Below are positions 36,401-44,903 of a stretch of 64,000 nt of DNA, piece after piece; the stretch's first letter is position 1, and every line of letters starts with the position of its first letter. The translations under genes were made by a program, and so were the position numbers. Location: NCBI RefSeq assembly GCF_016907455.1, contig NZ_JAFBCB010000001.1, positions 930,001-994,000 of the forward strand, read 5' to 3'. This stretch comes from Brachybacterium muris (GTDB taxonomy: Bacteria > Actinomycetota > Actinomycetes > Actinomycetales > Dermabacteraceae). The notes beneath the pieces are model-generated. The model saw nothing but the letters and a program-made list of their open reading frames with translations, was not told where the DNA came from and did no database searches.

Positions 36401-36726
36401 AGCAGCCGGTGCTCACGCGGGTCGGTGGCATCGCTGTGCGCGGCATCATCGACGCCGTGTTCGCCGACCCCGAGGGCAGTGTCCCCGGCGACGAGGACCA
36501 CGGCGTGATCATCGTGGACTGGAAGACGGGCCGCACCCCGGCGCCCGCGCGGCTGCGGGACATGGCCCTGCAGCTGTCGCTGTACCGGCTGGCCTGGCAC
36601 GAGCGCACCGGCATGCCGTTGGGGCGGATCCGCACCGCCTTCCACTTCGTGGCCGACGGCACCACCCATGAGGTGCGCCGTCACCCCTCGGCGCAGGCGA
36701 TCGCCCGGATGCTCACAGGCAGCTGA
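33454..36726 (+). CDS. adnB: AdnB-like helicase-nuclease subunit
   Basis: 1090 residues. Intact superfamily I motor: Walker A AGAGSGKTE (about 43-51), motif Ia LGLTFTRKAA, motif II LLDEFQDTS, motif III GDPQQAIYGWRG, motif V MHSAKGLEWD and motif VI YVAVTRARRR. The C-terminal nuclease shows RRGTAFHAWLE, then VDWKTGR with the catalytic Asp and Lys. It is the probable driving motor of the AdnAB end-resection machine. GTG start with GGAAGGAG upstream, overlapping adnA. Confidence 0.92.
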   Translation: MTPVLSAQRLAAMLEQPPPTAEQAAVIEAPLAPMLVVAGAGSGKTETMASRVVWLIANGHVQPRQVLGLTFTRKAAHELSARISARLGTLAEALRAEGLPLPAGLERGGDDLVGQRPVVHTYNGFALDLVREHALAVGVDPELTMMSTSASWQLAHSIVEGWDDTLDVEASPATLTAALISLTSSLADHLVTPAQLREHLQQIHDHLSQIPLQVEGRRRTTPKKVAGVLEAIEVRLALIPLLEHFAALRREQGALDFADQVSLAARIAREVPAAGRLARRLHRVVLLDEFQDTSVAQLRMLTDLFGPGHAACAVGDPQQAIYGWRGASAASLAGFAEAFATEQVPVAQRSLSTSWRNDQAVLEVANRLAAPLREAGEGITIPQLEARPGAGEGAVEICEASDERTEARAVAEWILRRRGEAPEDQTPTAAVLVRARRQIPALVEGLEQAGLTVEVVGLGGLLHRPAVADVRALLQCAHDPSRGDALMRLLTGPRFRLGARDIAVLGRWRDRLAPGRRTGEDEAEQVSLVDAVDDLPPEDWTDPEGRGLSPVGRERLLRLQQLLRRIRRLLPLPLPDLITAAVHALEVDLALLEQGDQGRGLADLEALRDHATSFERTARTAGLAAYLDLLEISEDEEAGLAVTAAPEHTRDPDAVTVVTMHSAKGLEWDLVAVAGLTEGTVPSYDLRRARTDEEGRVRVAASGWLGPTASASVPTALRGDADTLPELAWAQADTQVDAEGLIEQFHFDQGEESLREDRRLMYVAVTRARRRLLLSSAAWRMGLATARPRSRYLAEVTPLVPEQFRQRQEVPEENPLDSVLEQVSWPPAPGPAEQQRDRAEMLLRAAERGETGEQVRDPALAELVRRTLADLEEQRSRPAVHAPPRLSASQVVRQAQDPVAAAQDLLRPLPRRPSAAARRGTAFHAWLESRYDGAALLDLEDLAELSADQDGGIDSDPALEDAAALREAFAASPWAQRTPIAVEQPVLTRVGGIAVRGIIDAVFADPEGSVPGDEDHGVIIVDWKTGRTPAPARLRDMALQLSLYRLAWHERTGMPLGRIRTAFHFVADGTTHEVRRHPSAQAIARMLTGS

Positions 36727-36756
36727 GCAGGGTCCGGGGGGCCTGGGCGGGGTCGT

Positions 36757-37716
36757 TCAGTCGGACGCCTGGCCCTGCAGGCCCTCGTAGGTGCGCTCTG
36801 CCTCCTCGCGGGCCAGCTGGGCGAGGTCGCGGTGCAGGTCCTCGATCATGCCGCGCGCGTCGGAGACGATCACCTCGTCACCCGAGTCCAGGCCGTGCAG
36901 CAGCCACTCCAGCACCGCGAACTCGCCGAGGGCCTGCGCCCGCTCCACCAGCCGCGGATGGCTTGCGGTGGGCAGCTCCTCCCGGTAAGCGGCGTACAGC
37001 TCGTCGAAGCGCTCCGGATCCAGGGTGGAGATCAGCCACGCCAGGTCGGAGGCAGGATCAGCCACCTTCGCCGCGGACCAGTCCTGCACCGCGCTGATGC
37101 GCCCCCCGGAGCAGAACAGGTTCTCCTCGCTCATGTCACCGTGCACGAACTGCGGGGTGAAGTCCCACAGCTCCTCGTCGGCCAGCAGGTGCTCCCAGCG
37201 CTGGGCGACAGCCGCCGGCAGATGGTCGGTGGACAGGGCCCGCTGCAGCTGCTCGGAGTGCTGGGCCCGCAGCGCAGGCGCCGTGAACGACTCCACGCCG
37301 GCCGCCTCCGCCGCGTAGCGGGGGACGGTGTGGATGCGCGCGATCACCGCGCCCAGGGAGCGGGCCAGGGCCGTCGAGCCCGCGAGCTCGTCCAGCATCA
37401 GGGGGTGGCCCGCAGGGGCCTGGGCGATCACGGCCCGGCCGCCCTCGGGCAGCTTCACGAAGCCCAGCACGGGCGGGATCACGCCACGCAGCGGCGAGCC
37501 GGTGAGGGCATCGGCCACGCGCAGGTCCTTCTCCAGGCGCACACCGGCGGCGGTCGAGGCGGGGGATGACACCACCACGCGGCGGTCGTCCTCACCGACC
37601 ACCCCGGCCACGTCGAGATCCTCCGCCGGGGTGGCGATCGGCGCGGTGCGCACGGGCACCAGCCCGGGGACCGCGGCCGCGGCGAGTGCTGCGAGGGAGT
37701 AGGAGTTGCGATGCAC
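36757..37716 (-). CDS. Phosphotransferase (aminoglycoside/macrolide phosphotransferase fold)
   Basis: 319 residues of the APH superfamily. Brenner motif FVHGDMSEENLF (about 190-201) and metal-binding QDWSAAKVADPASDLAW are complete. It resembles macrolide 2'-phosphotransferase-like proteins common beside nudC in Micrococcales; resistance activity is not shown. GTG 37716 is chosen because TACGGT lies 6 bases upstream and the protein then starts VHRNSYSLAALA; a longer frame runs back through nudC and is rejected. Divergent from nudC. Confidence 0.82.
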   Translation of the reverse strand: MHRNSYSLAALAAAAVPGLVPVRTAPIATPAEDLDVAGVVGEDDRRVVVSSPASTAAGVRLEKDLRVADALTGSPLRGVIPPVLGFVKLPEGGRAVIAQAPAGHPLMLDELAGSTALARSLGAVIARIHTVPRYAAEAAGVESFTAPALRAQHSEQLQRALSTDHLPAAVAQRWEHLLADEELWDFTPQFVHGDMSEENLFCSGGRISAVQDWSAAKVADPASDLAWLISTLDPERFDELYAAYREELPTASHPRLVERAQALGEFAVLEWLLHGLDSGDEVIVSDARGMIEDLHRDLAQLAREEAERTYEGLQGQASD

Positions 37717-37722
37717 GGACCC

Positions 37723-37728
37723 ACCGTA
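37723..37728 (-). promoter_or_regulatory. -10 element of phosphotransferase gene (leaderless)
   Basis: TACGGT on the minus strand, 6 bases before GTG 37716. Confidence 0.5.
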
Positions 37729-37752
37729 CCCGCAGAGGCTCCCTGTTCCCCG

Positions 37753-37758
37753 TAGGCT
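37753..37758 (+). promoter_or_regulatory. -10 element of nudC (leaderless)
   Basis: TAGGCT, 6 bases before ATG 37765; with the phosphotransferase element it fills a 48-base divergent gap. Confidence 0.5.
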
Positions 37759-37764
37759 TCGAGC

Positions 37765-38736
37765 ATGGCGAGACTTCGTGGACCGCACCTGCGCACCCCC
37801 CTGACTCTGCTCGAATCCGACCGCGATGCCCTGCTGCGCTCGCAGCCCGAGGTGCTCGCTGCCGGCGAGGACGCCCGCTACCTGGTCACTCGGGCAGGTG
37901 CTGCTGCGGTGACCGAGTCCGAGGACGGCACGGTGGGCCTGCTGCTCGAGCGGGAGGACCCCCGTGCCGGCACCCACCAGCCACTGGTGTTCCTGGGCCG
38001 CCGGGACGGACTGCGGGTGCTCGCCGTGGAGATCCCCGAGCCCAGCCCGGAGCTGGACGACCCCGGCAGGGACCTGCGCGACCTGCGCCACGTCGCCGAC
38101 CAGCTGGTCCCCGCCGACGCGGACCTGGCCCTGGCTGCCGTGGCCATGGGCTCCTGGCACCGGTCGATGCGCCACTGCACCTCGTGCGGGCAGCTGCTGG
38201 AGGCCGAGCAGGCCGGCTGGGTGCTGCGCTGCCGGGAGGACGGCAGTGAGCACTTCCCCCGCACCGACCCCGCCGTGATCATGGGGGTGCGTGATGACCA
38301 GGACCGTCTGCTGCTGGCCCGCAACGCCCACTTCCGGGGCCGCTTCCACTCGGTGCTCGCCGGGTTCGTGGAACCGGGGGAGACCCTCGAGGGAGCGGTG
38401 GTGCGGGAGGTCGCCGAGGAGGTCGGGGTGGCGGTCACGGCCGTCGAGTACGTGGGCAGCCAGCCCTGGCCGTTCCCGCGCTCGCTGATGCTGGGCTACC
38501 GGGCCTGGGCCGACGGCTCCCCGGCCTTGGTGCTGCAGGAGGACGAGATCGCCGAGGCCCGCTGGTTCACCCGCGATGAGCTGCGCGCCGAGGTCGAGGC
38601 CGGCACCGTCGAGCTGCCGGGCGGTTCGTCCCTGGGACGCGCGCTGATCGACGACTGGTTGGGGACGGACGCTGATCCGTCACAGGGCGCTGGCACACTG
38701 GGGGACGATGACCGACCAGCCCGCCTCCGCCCCTGA
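37765..38736 (+). CDS. nudC: NAD+/NADH pyrophosphatase
   Basis: 323 residues, NudC-type Nudix hydrolase (NADH to NMNH + AMP; also de-caps NAD-RNA). Nudix box GFVEPGETLEGAVVREVAEEVG (in about 194-216) and the NudC-specific SQPWPFP are present. The zinc ribbon keeps CTSCG and a third Cys (RCREDG), but the fourth Cys of the usual second CxxC is missing, leaving Glu/His nearby. Its 3' end overlaps the uvrD2 start by 29 bases. Confidence 0.92.
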   Translation: MARLRGPHLRTPLTLLESDRDALLRSQPEVLAAGEDARYLVTRAGAAAVTESEDGTVGLLLEREDPRAGTHQPLVFLGRRDGLRVLAVEIPEPSPELDDPGRDLRDLRHVADQLVPADADLALAAVAMGSWHRSMRHCTSCGQLLEAEQAGWVLRCREDGSEHFPRTDPAVIMGVRDDQDRLLLARNAHFRGRFHSVLAGFVEPGETLEGAVVREVAEEVGVAVTAVEYVGSQPWPFPRSLMLGYRAWADGSPALVLQEDEIAEARWFTRDELRAEVEAGTVELPGGSSLGRALIDDWLGTDADPSQGAGTLGDDDRPARLRP

Positions 38737-40858
38737 CCCCACTGCGACCGCAGAGCCCGCTGCGCCCGCCGGCCCCAAGAGCGCCGAGGACATCCTCGCC
38801 GCGCTCGATCCCGAGCAGCGCGAGGTGGCCAGCAGCTTCGGCACGCCCCTGTGCGTGCTCGCCGGTGCCGGCACCGGCAAGACCCGCGCCATCACCCACC
38901 GCATCGCGTACGGGGTGGCCACCGGGCAGCTCAATCCCCGGCACGTGCTCGCGGTGACTTTCACCTCGAAGGCCGCCGCCGAGATGCGCTCGCGGCTGCG
39001 GGACCTGGGAGTGCCCGCGGTGCAGGCCCGCACCTTCCACTCCGCGGCCCTGCGGCAGCTGCGTCATTTCTGGCCGCGCGTGGTGGGCGGGCCGATGCCC
39101 GAGATCATGCCCAACAAGTTCGCCGGCGTGGGGGATGCCTGCCGTCGCCTGCACATGAGCGTGGACCGTGCGGCACTGCGCGACATCGTCGCCGAGGTGG
39201 AGTGGTCCCGGGTCACCATGCTCACCCCGGAGACCTACCCCGAGGCCGCCGCGAAGGCCCGCCGCCCCGGGGTGGCCGGCTTCGACTCCCGCTCCATCGC
39301 CCGCATCCTCACCCAGTACGAGGAGGTCAAGAAGGAGCGCGGGGTGATCGACTTCGAGGACGTGCTGCTGCACATGGTGGGCTTCCTCAGCGAACGCGCG
39401 GACGTGGCCCGCGAGGTGCGCGGGCAGTACAAGCACTTCGTGGTGGACGAGTACCAGGACGTCTCCGCCCTCCAGCACGCCCTGCTGCGGCTGTGGCTGG
39501 GCACCTCCGACGACCTCTGCGTGGTGGGAGATGCCGCCCAGACCATCTACACCTTCGCCGGCGCCCGCGCCTCCTACCTGCTGGACTTCCCCCGCGAGTT
39601 CAAGCGGGCCCACACCATCCGCCTGGAGCGCAACTACCGCTCCACCCCGCAGATCGTGAAGATGGCCAACACGGTGCTGGACGGCGCCCAGGGCCGCACC
39701 CGTCAGCACCGCCTCACCCTGGTCGCCCAGCGCGGCGACGGCCCGCCGCCGCTGATCGAGTCCTTCCCGGACGACCCGGCCGAGGCCGAGGGCGTTGCCG
39801 CCCGTATCGCCGAGCTGGTCGAGAGCGGGCGCTCCGCCGCGGACTGCGCGGTGCTGTTCCGCACCAACAGCCAGTCCGAGGCCTTCGAGCAGGCGCTGAC
39901 CGCCCGCGGCATCGGCTACCTGGTGCGCGGCGGGGAACGGTTCTTCGAGCGCCAGGAGGTGCGTCGGGCGATGGTGTCGCTGCGCGCCGCAGCCCGGGTG
40001 GAGGAGGCCGAGCCGCTGCAGGCCGTGCGGGACGTACTCTCCCAGCAGGGCTGGCGTCCTGAGCCGCCGGAGACCACCGGTGCCGTGCGGGACCGCTGGG
40101 ACTCACTGAACGCCCTGGTGGGCCTGGCCGAGACCGTGCTGGCACGGCCCGGTGCCGGGATCGTCGAGGTGGTGCGGGAGCTCGAGGAGCGCGCCGAGGC
40201 GCAGTCGGCCCCGGTGGTGGACGGCGTCACCCTGGCCTCCGTTCACGCCGCCAAGGGCCTGGAGTGGCCGGTGGTGTTCGTGGTGGGTGCCAGCGACGGC
40301 CTGCTGCCGATCTCCATGGCCAAGACCCCGGCCGAGGTGGAGGAGGAGCGGCGCCTGTTCTACGTGGCCCTCACCCGGGCCCGCGACCTGCTCACCGTCA
40401 CCTGGTCCGCGGCCCGTACCCCGGGTGCACGGGGCTCGCGCAAGCCCTCGCGGTTCCTGGACGGGGTGCTGGACCATCCCACCACCCGCGGCGGGGGAGC
40501 AGGGGCGAGCCCGCGCCGCACCGGTCGGCGAAGCGCCACCGTGTACACCGAGTGCCGGGTGTGCGGCGAGGCACTCGTGGGCACCCGTGAGCAGCGCATC
40601 GGCAGGCACGCCGGTTGCCCGCCGACGGCGAGCGAGCAGGTGGTGGACCAGCTGCGCGCCTGGCGCCTGGAGACCGCCCGCGCCGCCAGCGCCCCGGCCT
40701 TCACGGTGTTCACCGACGCCACCCTCGAAGCGATCGCCGAGCGGATGCCCCGCACCGAGCGCGAGCTGCTGGCCGTCCCGGGCATCGGTGCGGCGAAGCT
40801 GGAAAAGTACGGTCAGGCCGTTCTGGAAGTCCTCGCCCAGGCCCCGAAGAAGGACTGA
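38708..40858 (+). CDS. uvrD2: ATP-dependent DNA helicase UvrD2
   Basis: 716 residues. Superfamily I motifs: AGAGTGKTRA (about 52-61), TFTSKAAAEM, VVDEYQDVS, GDAAQTIYTFAGA, HAAKGLEWP and YVALTRARD. The C-terminal region has CRVCGE and HAGC, a CxxC...HxxC variant of the mycobacterial UvrD2 tetracysteine motif, then an HRDC domain (about 645-712, MPRTERELLAVPGIG). It overlaps nudC and lies upstream of whiB7, as in mycobacteria. No hairpin separates it from the whiB7 promoter. Confidence 0.93.
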   Translation: MTDQPASAPDPTATAEPAAPAGPKSAEDILAALDPEQREVASSFGTPLCVLAGAGTGKTRAITHRIAYGVATGQLNPRHVLAVTFTSKAAAEMRSRLRDLGVPAVQARTFHSAALRQLRHFWPRVVGGPMPEIMPNKFAGVGDACRRLHMSVDRAALRDIVAEVEWSRVTMLTPETYPEAAAKARRPGVAGFDSRSIARILTQYEEVKKERGVIDFEDVLLHMVGFLSERADVAREVRGQYKHFVVDEYQDVSALQHALLRLWLGTSDDLCVVGDAAQTIYTFAGARASYLLDFPREFKRAHTIRLERNYRSTPQIVKMANTVLDGAQGRTRQHRLTLVAQRGDGPPPLIESFPDDPAEAEGVAARIAELVESGRSAADCAVLFRTNSQSEAFEQALTARGIGYLVRGGERFFERQEVRRAMVSLRAAARVEEAEPLQAVRDVLSQQGWRPEPPETTGAVRDRWDSLNALVGLAETVLARPGAGIVEVVRELEERAEAQSAPVVDGVTLASVHAAKGLEWPVVFVVGASDGLLPISMAKTPAEVEEERRLFYVALTRARDLLTVTWSAARTPGARGSRKPSRFLDGVLDHPTTRGGGAGASPRRTGRRSATVYTECRVCGEALVGTREQRIGRHAGCPPTASEQVVDQLRAWRLETARAASAPAFTVFTDATLEAIAERMPRTERELLAVPGIGAAKLEKYGQAVLEVLAQAPKKD

Positions 40859-40867
40859 AACCGCAGG

Positions 40868-40907
40868 TCAAAAAAAGATGTGTGGATCTGCAGGGGGCAT
40901 GTAGACT
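40868..40907 (+). promoter_or_regulatory. whiB7 promoter with AT-rich activator site
   Basis: An AT-rich tract TCAAAAAAAGAT (40868-40879) sits directly before a poor -35 (GTGTGG 40880-40885); 16 bases on is TAGACT (40902-40907). WhiB7-dependent promoters are known to carry an AT-rich block just upstream of the -35, bound by the WhiB7 AT-hook, so this fits autoregulation. Confidence 0.6.
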
Positions 40908-40974
40908 CCACTTGTCAATCGTCCACGTCGTGGTCCGGGACACCGGGGCATGCGCACAGAGAGGAGGTGTCGCC

Positions 40975-41076
40975 ATGATCGTCAGCAATCTTCCAGCGGT
41001 CGGCAGCGCCCTCCTTCGCGCGCCCTTTCCGCTGCGCCTGCGGGGCTATGCCCCGGCGGTGTCGTCGCTAAGCTGA
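40975..41076 (+). CDS. whiB7 leader peptide (upstream ORF)
   Basis: 33 codons, MIVSNLPAVGSALLRAP then FPLRLRGYAPAVSSLS, with an excellent ribosome site AGAGGAGGTG 6 bases before ATG. It lies in the long whiB7 leader and ends just before two hairpins. In mycobacteria and Streptomyces a short upstream ORF lets ribosome stalling by antibiotics switch off premature termination before whiB7; this has the same layout. Its Leu/Arg/Pro-rich second half overlaps hairpin CGGGGC-TAT-GCCCCG (41041-41055). Confidence 0.65.
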   Translation: MIVSNLPAVGSALLRAPFPLRLRGYAPAVSSLS

Positions 41077-41134
41077 CGAGGCTTCTCGCCTCGCAGTGAG
41101 GGCGGCACCGGCGCCTCCCTCCCTTCGCCCTCAC
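41077..41134 (+). terminator. whiB7 leader attenuator hairpins
   Basis: Stem 1: CGAGGC (41077-41082) and GCCTCG (41088-41093), beginning at the base after the leader ORF stop. Stem 2: GTGAGGGCG (41096-41104) and CGCCCTCAC (41126-41134), ending 35 bases before the whiB7 ATG. There is no U-tract. The probable transcription attenuator; an alternative antiterminator pairing was not worked out. Confidence 0.55.
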
Positions 41135-41169
41135 GGGCCGTTCACGACGATCTTCGAAGCAGCGAGACG

Positions 41170-41466
41170 ATGACTTCTCTTTCCACCCTTGCCGGCCTGC
41201 TGCCGGCCATCCCCCCTCACGGTCCTGCGGCGACCACCCTGCCCTGCCACGACGCGGAGTCCGCCGACCTGTTCTTCGCCGAGCGCCCTGCCGAGCTGGA
41301 GCAGGCCAAGGCCCTGTGCGCCGCCTGCCCCCTGCGCGAGGCGTGCCTGGAGGGCGCCCTCGAGCGCGGTGAGCCCTGGGGCGTGTGGGGCGGCGAAATA
41401 TTCGAGGCCGGCCACGTCATCGCCGTGAAGCGAGGACGGGGCCGGCCCCGGAAGAGCGCCGCATGA
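41170..41466 (+). CDS. whiB7: WhiB7 antibiotic-response regulator
   Basis: 98 residues, Wbl family iron-sulfur protein. The four cluster ligands are Cys26, Cys50, Cys53 and Cys59; GVWGG follows at about 72-76. The C-terminus KRGRGRPRKSAA is an AT-hook, which separates WhiB7 from other Wbl proteins. It binds the main sigma factor region 4 and activates intrinsic resistance genes to ribosome-targeting drugs. Preceded by a 260-base leader with a peptide ORF and hairpins. Located after uvrD2, as in mycobacteria. Confidence 0.95.
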   Translation: MTSLSTLAGLLPAIPPHGPAATTLPCHDAESADLFFAERPAELEQAKALCAACPLREACLEGALERGEPWGVWGGEIFEAGHVIAVKRGRGRPRKSAA

Positions 41467-41488
41467 GCGGCGCGGGCTCGGTAGGCGA

Positions 41489-41647
41489 TCAGGCCTTGCC
41501 GAGGATGCGGTTGAGCTTGGTGCCGCACTCGGGGCACACGGCCTTGGCCATGCGGCGGCCGTTGGAGACGACCACGTTCCCCTCGGCCTCGCGCTTCTCG
41601 CGGCACTTCACGCAGTAGAACTCTCCGGCGTAGGTCTCGTCTGCCAT
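41489..41647 (-). CDS. DUF5679 zinc-ribbon small protein
   Basis: 52 residues with CVKCREKRE and CPECGTKLNRIL, two CxxC knuckles forming a zinc ribbon, the DUF5679 pattern. Function unknown. Ribosome site GAGGAG lies 7 bases before ATG 41647. It is convergent with whiB7 (22-base gap). A possible -10 (TACAGT) lies at 41690-41695 on the minus strand. Confidence 0.88.
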   Translation of the reverse strand: MADETYAGEFYCVKCREKREAEGNVVVSNGRRMAKAVCPECGTKLNRILGKA

Positions 41648-41982
41648 ATCGGCTCCTCGTTCTTATTGTCGGGTTCTTCCTGTCGGCTCACTGTAGCGCC
41701 GTGCCTGGGACGGAACGAGTCGAGAATGGATCTCATGCCGGGCGGGGCGGCGCACGCTTCGGGCTGGGGGGCTCCCGCGGGGAGCCGAGGAAGTGCGTGC
41801 GCCGCACCGGCGGCAGGGGCCCGGACAGCCTTCATAGGGCCTCTCAGGCCGTGGAACCCCGGGGGCGCTCAGCACCACGCGCACCTTCCCCGTGTGCGTC
41901 CTGCTAGTTATCCCGGGGCTCCACGTTCAGGGAAACCTAGCCCCTCGGAGCAGCGCGGGTCAAAGCGGTCCAGGGGATGCGA

Positions 41983-42012
41983 TGTGGACAAGTGCCCGAC
42001 TTCTGTGGACAG
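41983..42012 (-). promoter_or_regulatory. Pair of DnaA-box-like sites
   Basis: TGTGGACAA (41983-41991) is the exact reverse complement of the high-GC DnaA box TTGTCCACA; TGTGGACAG (42004-42012) differs by one base. Their starts are 21 bases apart, two helical turns, same orientation. Confidence 0.4.
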
Positions 42013-42130
42013 GGGGTGCACGACGGTGGGGGCACTGTGGAGGAACCTCGGTATCCACCTAGCCTAAGGCTGTGACCAGCGGTGATGCTGTACACAGGAT
42101 GTGGAGCAAAAACTTGGTGCGGATCCGTGC

Positions 42131-42136
42131 GACGCT
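42131..42136 (+). promoter_or_regulatory. -10 element of DUF45 peptidase gene
   Basis: GACGCT, 6 bases before ATG 42143; supports that start over GTG 42101. Confidence 0.3.
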
Positions 42137-42142
42137 GATCGC

Positions 42143-42718
42143 ATGCCCGTTCCGACCCCCCATCCCGGCGTCACCGGCCCCCGTGGCGAGCAGGTGCTGG
42201 TGCGCCGCTCCGCCCGCCGGCGCCGCTCCGTGTCCATCACCCGCCGCGACGGCGACCTGGTGGTGTCGATCCCCGCATCCATGAGCCGCCGCGAGGAGGG
42301 CCAGTGGGTACGGCGCATGATCGAGCAGCTGGCCCGCAAGGAGCAGCGCGCCATGGGGCCGCGGCGCAGCGACGCGCACCTCGTGGCCCGCGCGGCAGAG
42401 CTCAGTGAGCTGTACCTCGATTCCCGTGCCCAGCCCACATCGGTGCAGTGGTCCACCCGGCAGCAGCGGCGCTGGGGATCCTGCACGCCCACCGAGGGTA
42501 GCATCCGGCTCTCCACCCGGCTGCAGGGCATGCCCGGTTGGGTGGTGGACTCGGTGTTGGTGCACGAACTGGTGCACCTGCTGGTACCCGGCCACGGCCC
42601 GGACTTCCAGGCACTGATGGACCGCTACCCGCAGGCGCAGCGGGCCCGCGGCTTCCTCGAGGGCGTGGCCTGGGAGCAGGACCTGCCCTCGTCCGAGGGT
42701 GAGGTGGACGCGGACTAG
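42143..42718 (+). CDS. DUF45/YgjP-like zinc metallopeptidase
   Basis: 191 residues. The active-site motif VLVHELVHLLVPGHGPDF gives HExxH (HELVH) plus the downstream His of GHG, the gluzincin-like DUF45/YgjP arrangement. RQQRRWGSCTPTEGSIRLSTRL is the characteristic WGSC region. Native substrate unknown. Start is not certain: ATG 42143 has a -10-like hexamer; GTG 42101 is in frame. Its stop overlaps the convergent Nudix stop by 3 bases (42715-42718). Confidence 0.85.
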   Translation: MPVPTPHPGVTGPRGEQVLVRRSARRRRSVSITRRDGDLVVSIPASMSRREEGQWVRRMIEQLARKEQRAMGPRRSDAHLVARAAELSELYLDSRAQPTSVQWSTRQQRRWGSCTPTEGSIRLSTRLQGMPGWVVDSVLVHELVHLLVPGHGPDFQALMDRYPQAQRARGFLEGVAWEQDLPSSEGEVDAD

Positions 42719-43271
42719 AGCCGCGCCATCCAGTCGCCCAGCAGCGCCAGGTTCCCTGGGAGGTCCTCGACGGTGCCCTCGGGCAAGGCATCCAACGGTG
42801 CCCAGGTCACCTCGGGTGATTCCTCGCTGGGGCGCAGCGGCACCTGGGCGGCGGGCAGGGGAGCGCGCAGCAGGTACTGCACGTCCCAGTGGGCCCGGCA
42901 CGATCCGAAGGCCGCCGAAAGGTCATGTTGGTGCAGCACGGCGGGGCCATCGCCCACGCGCTCCAGGTCCGTCAGTCCGGTCTCCTCGGCCACTTCACGG
43001 CGGGTGGCCGCCTCGAAGCTCATCTCGCCGTCCTCGAGGTGGCCGCCGGGCTGCACCCAGAACTGTCCCTTGCGGTGCCACACCAGGGCCACGTGCTCGC
43101 CCGGGGCGTCAACCACGATCGCGCTCGCGGTCAGGTGCACGGGGCCGCCGTCGCGGTACAGCGCCCGCGGGTCCTGCTGCAGCAGGTCCTCGAACTCGCG
43201 GGCGATCTGCTCGCCGGTGGCGCCGTTGTGCGCGGCCCGCAGCTGTGCCAGGGCCGGCTCGGGCGGGACGC

Positions 43272-43275
<4 letters not shown>
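42715..43275 (-). CDS. Nudix hydrolase
   Basis: 186 residues with a Nudix box GGHLEDGEMSFEAATRREVAEETG (in about 77-100), matching GX5EX7REUXEEXGU. The substrate is not evident. The ATG overlaps the DUF2342 stop as ATGA, so the two are co-translated. Confidence 0.88.
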
Positions 43276-44813
<1,538 letters not shown>

Positions 44814-44891
44814 GGCTACCTCCGCTGGCTGCGTCCGCGCTGGGTCGGCGGCCAGCGTACCCAGCCGTCCCTGGGGGCGGGGTGACTGGGG

Positions 44892-44897
44892 CACAAT
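44892..44897 (+). promoter_or_regulatory. -10 element of Lon-like gene (leaderless)
   Basis: CACAAT, 6 bases before GTG 44904. Confidence 0.4.
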
Positions 44898-44903
44898 GTC
44901 GGG

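Larger units (their letters stand above)
41648..42142. other. 495-base intergenic region
   Basis: No credible gene. Contains the DUF5679 promoter region (to about 41720), a perfect 7-bp hairpin GGCTCCC-GCG-GGGAGCC (41770-41786), and two DnaA-box-like sites (41983-41991 and 42004-42012). Short ORFs on both strands look non-coding. An unrecognised small RNA cannot be excluded. Confidence 0.5.

Noticed and set aside
41730..41950. Possible structured RNA such as RNase P or 6S RNA
   Set aside because: One short hairpin and GC-rich sequence, but none of the conserved core motifs could be found.
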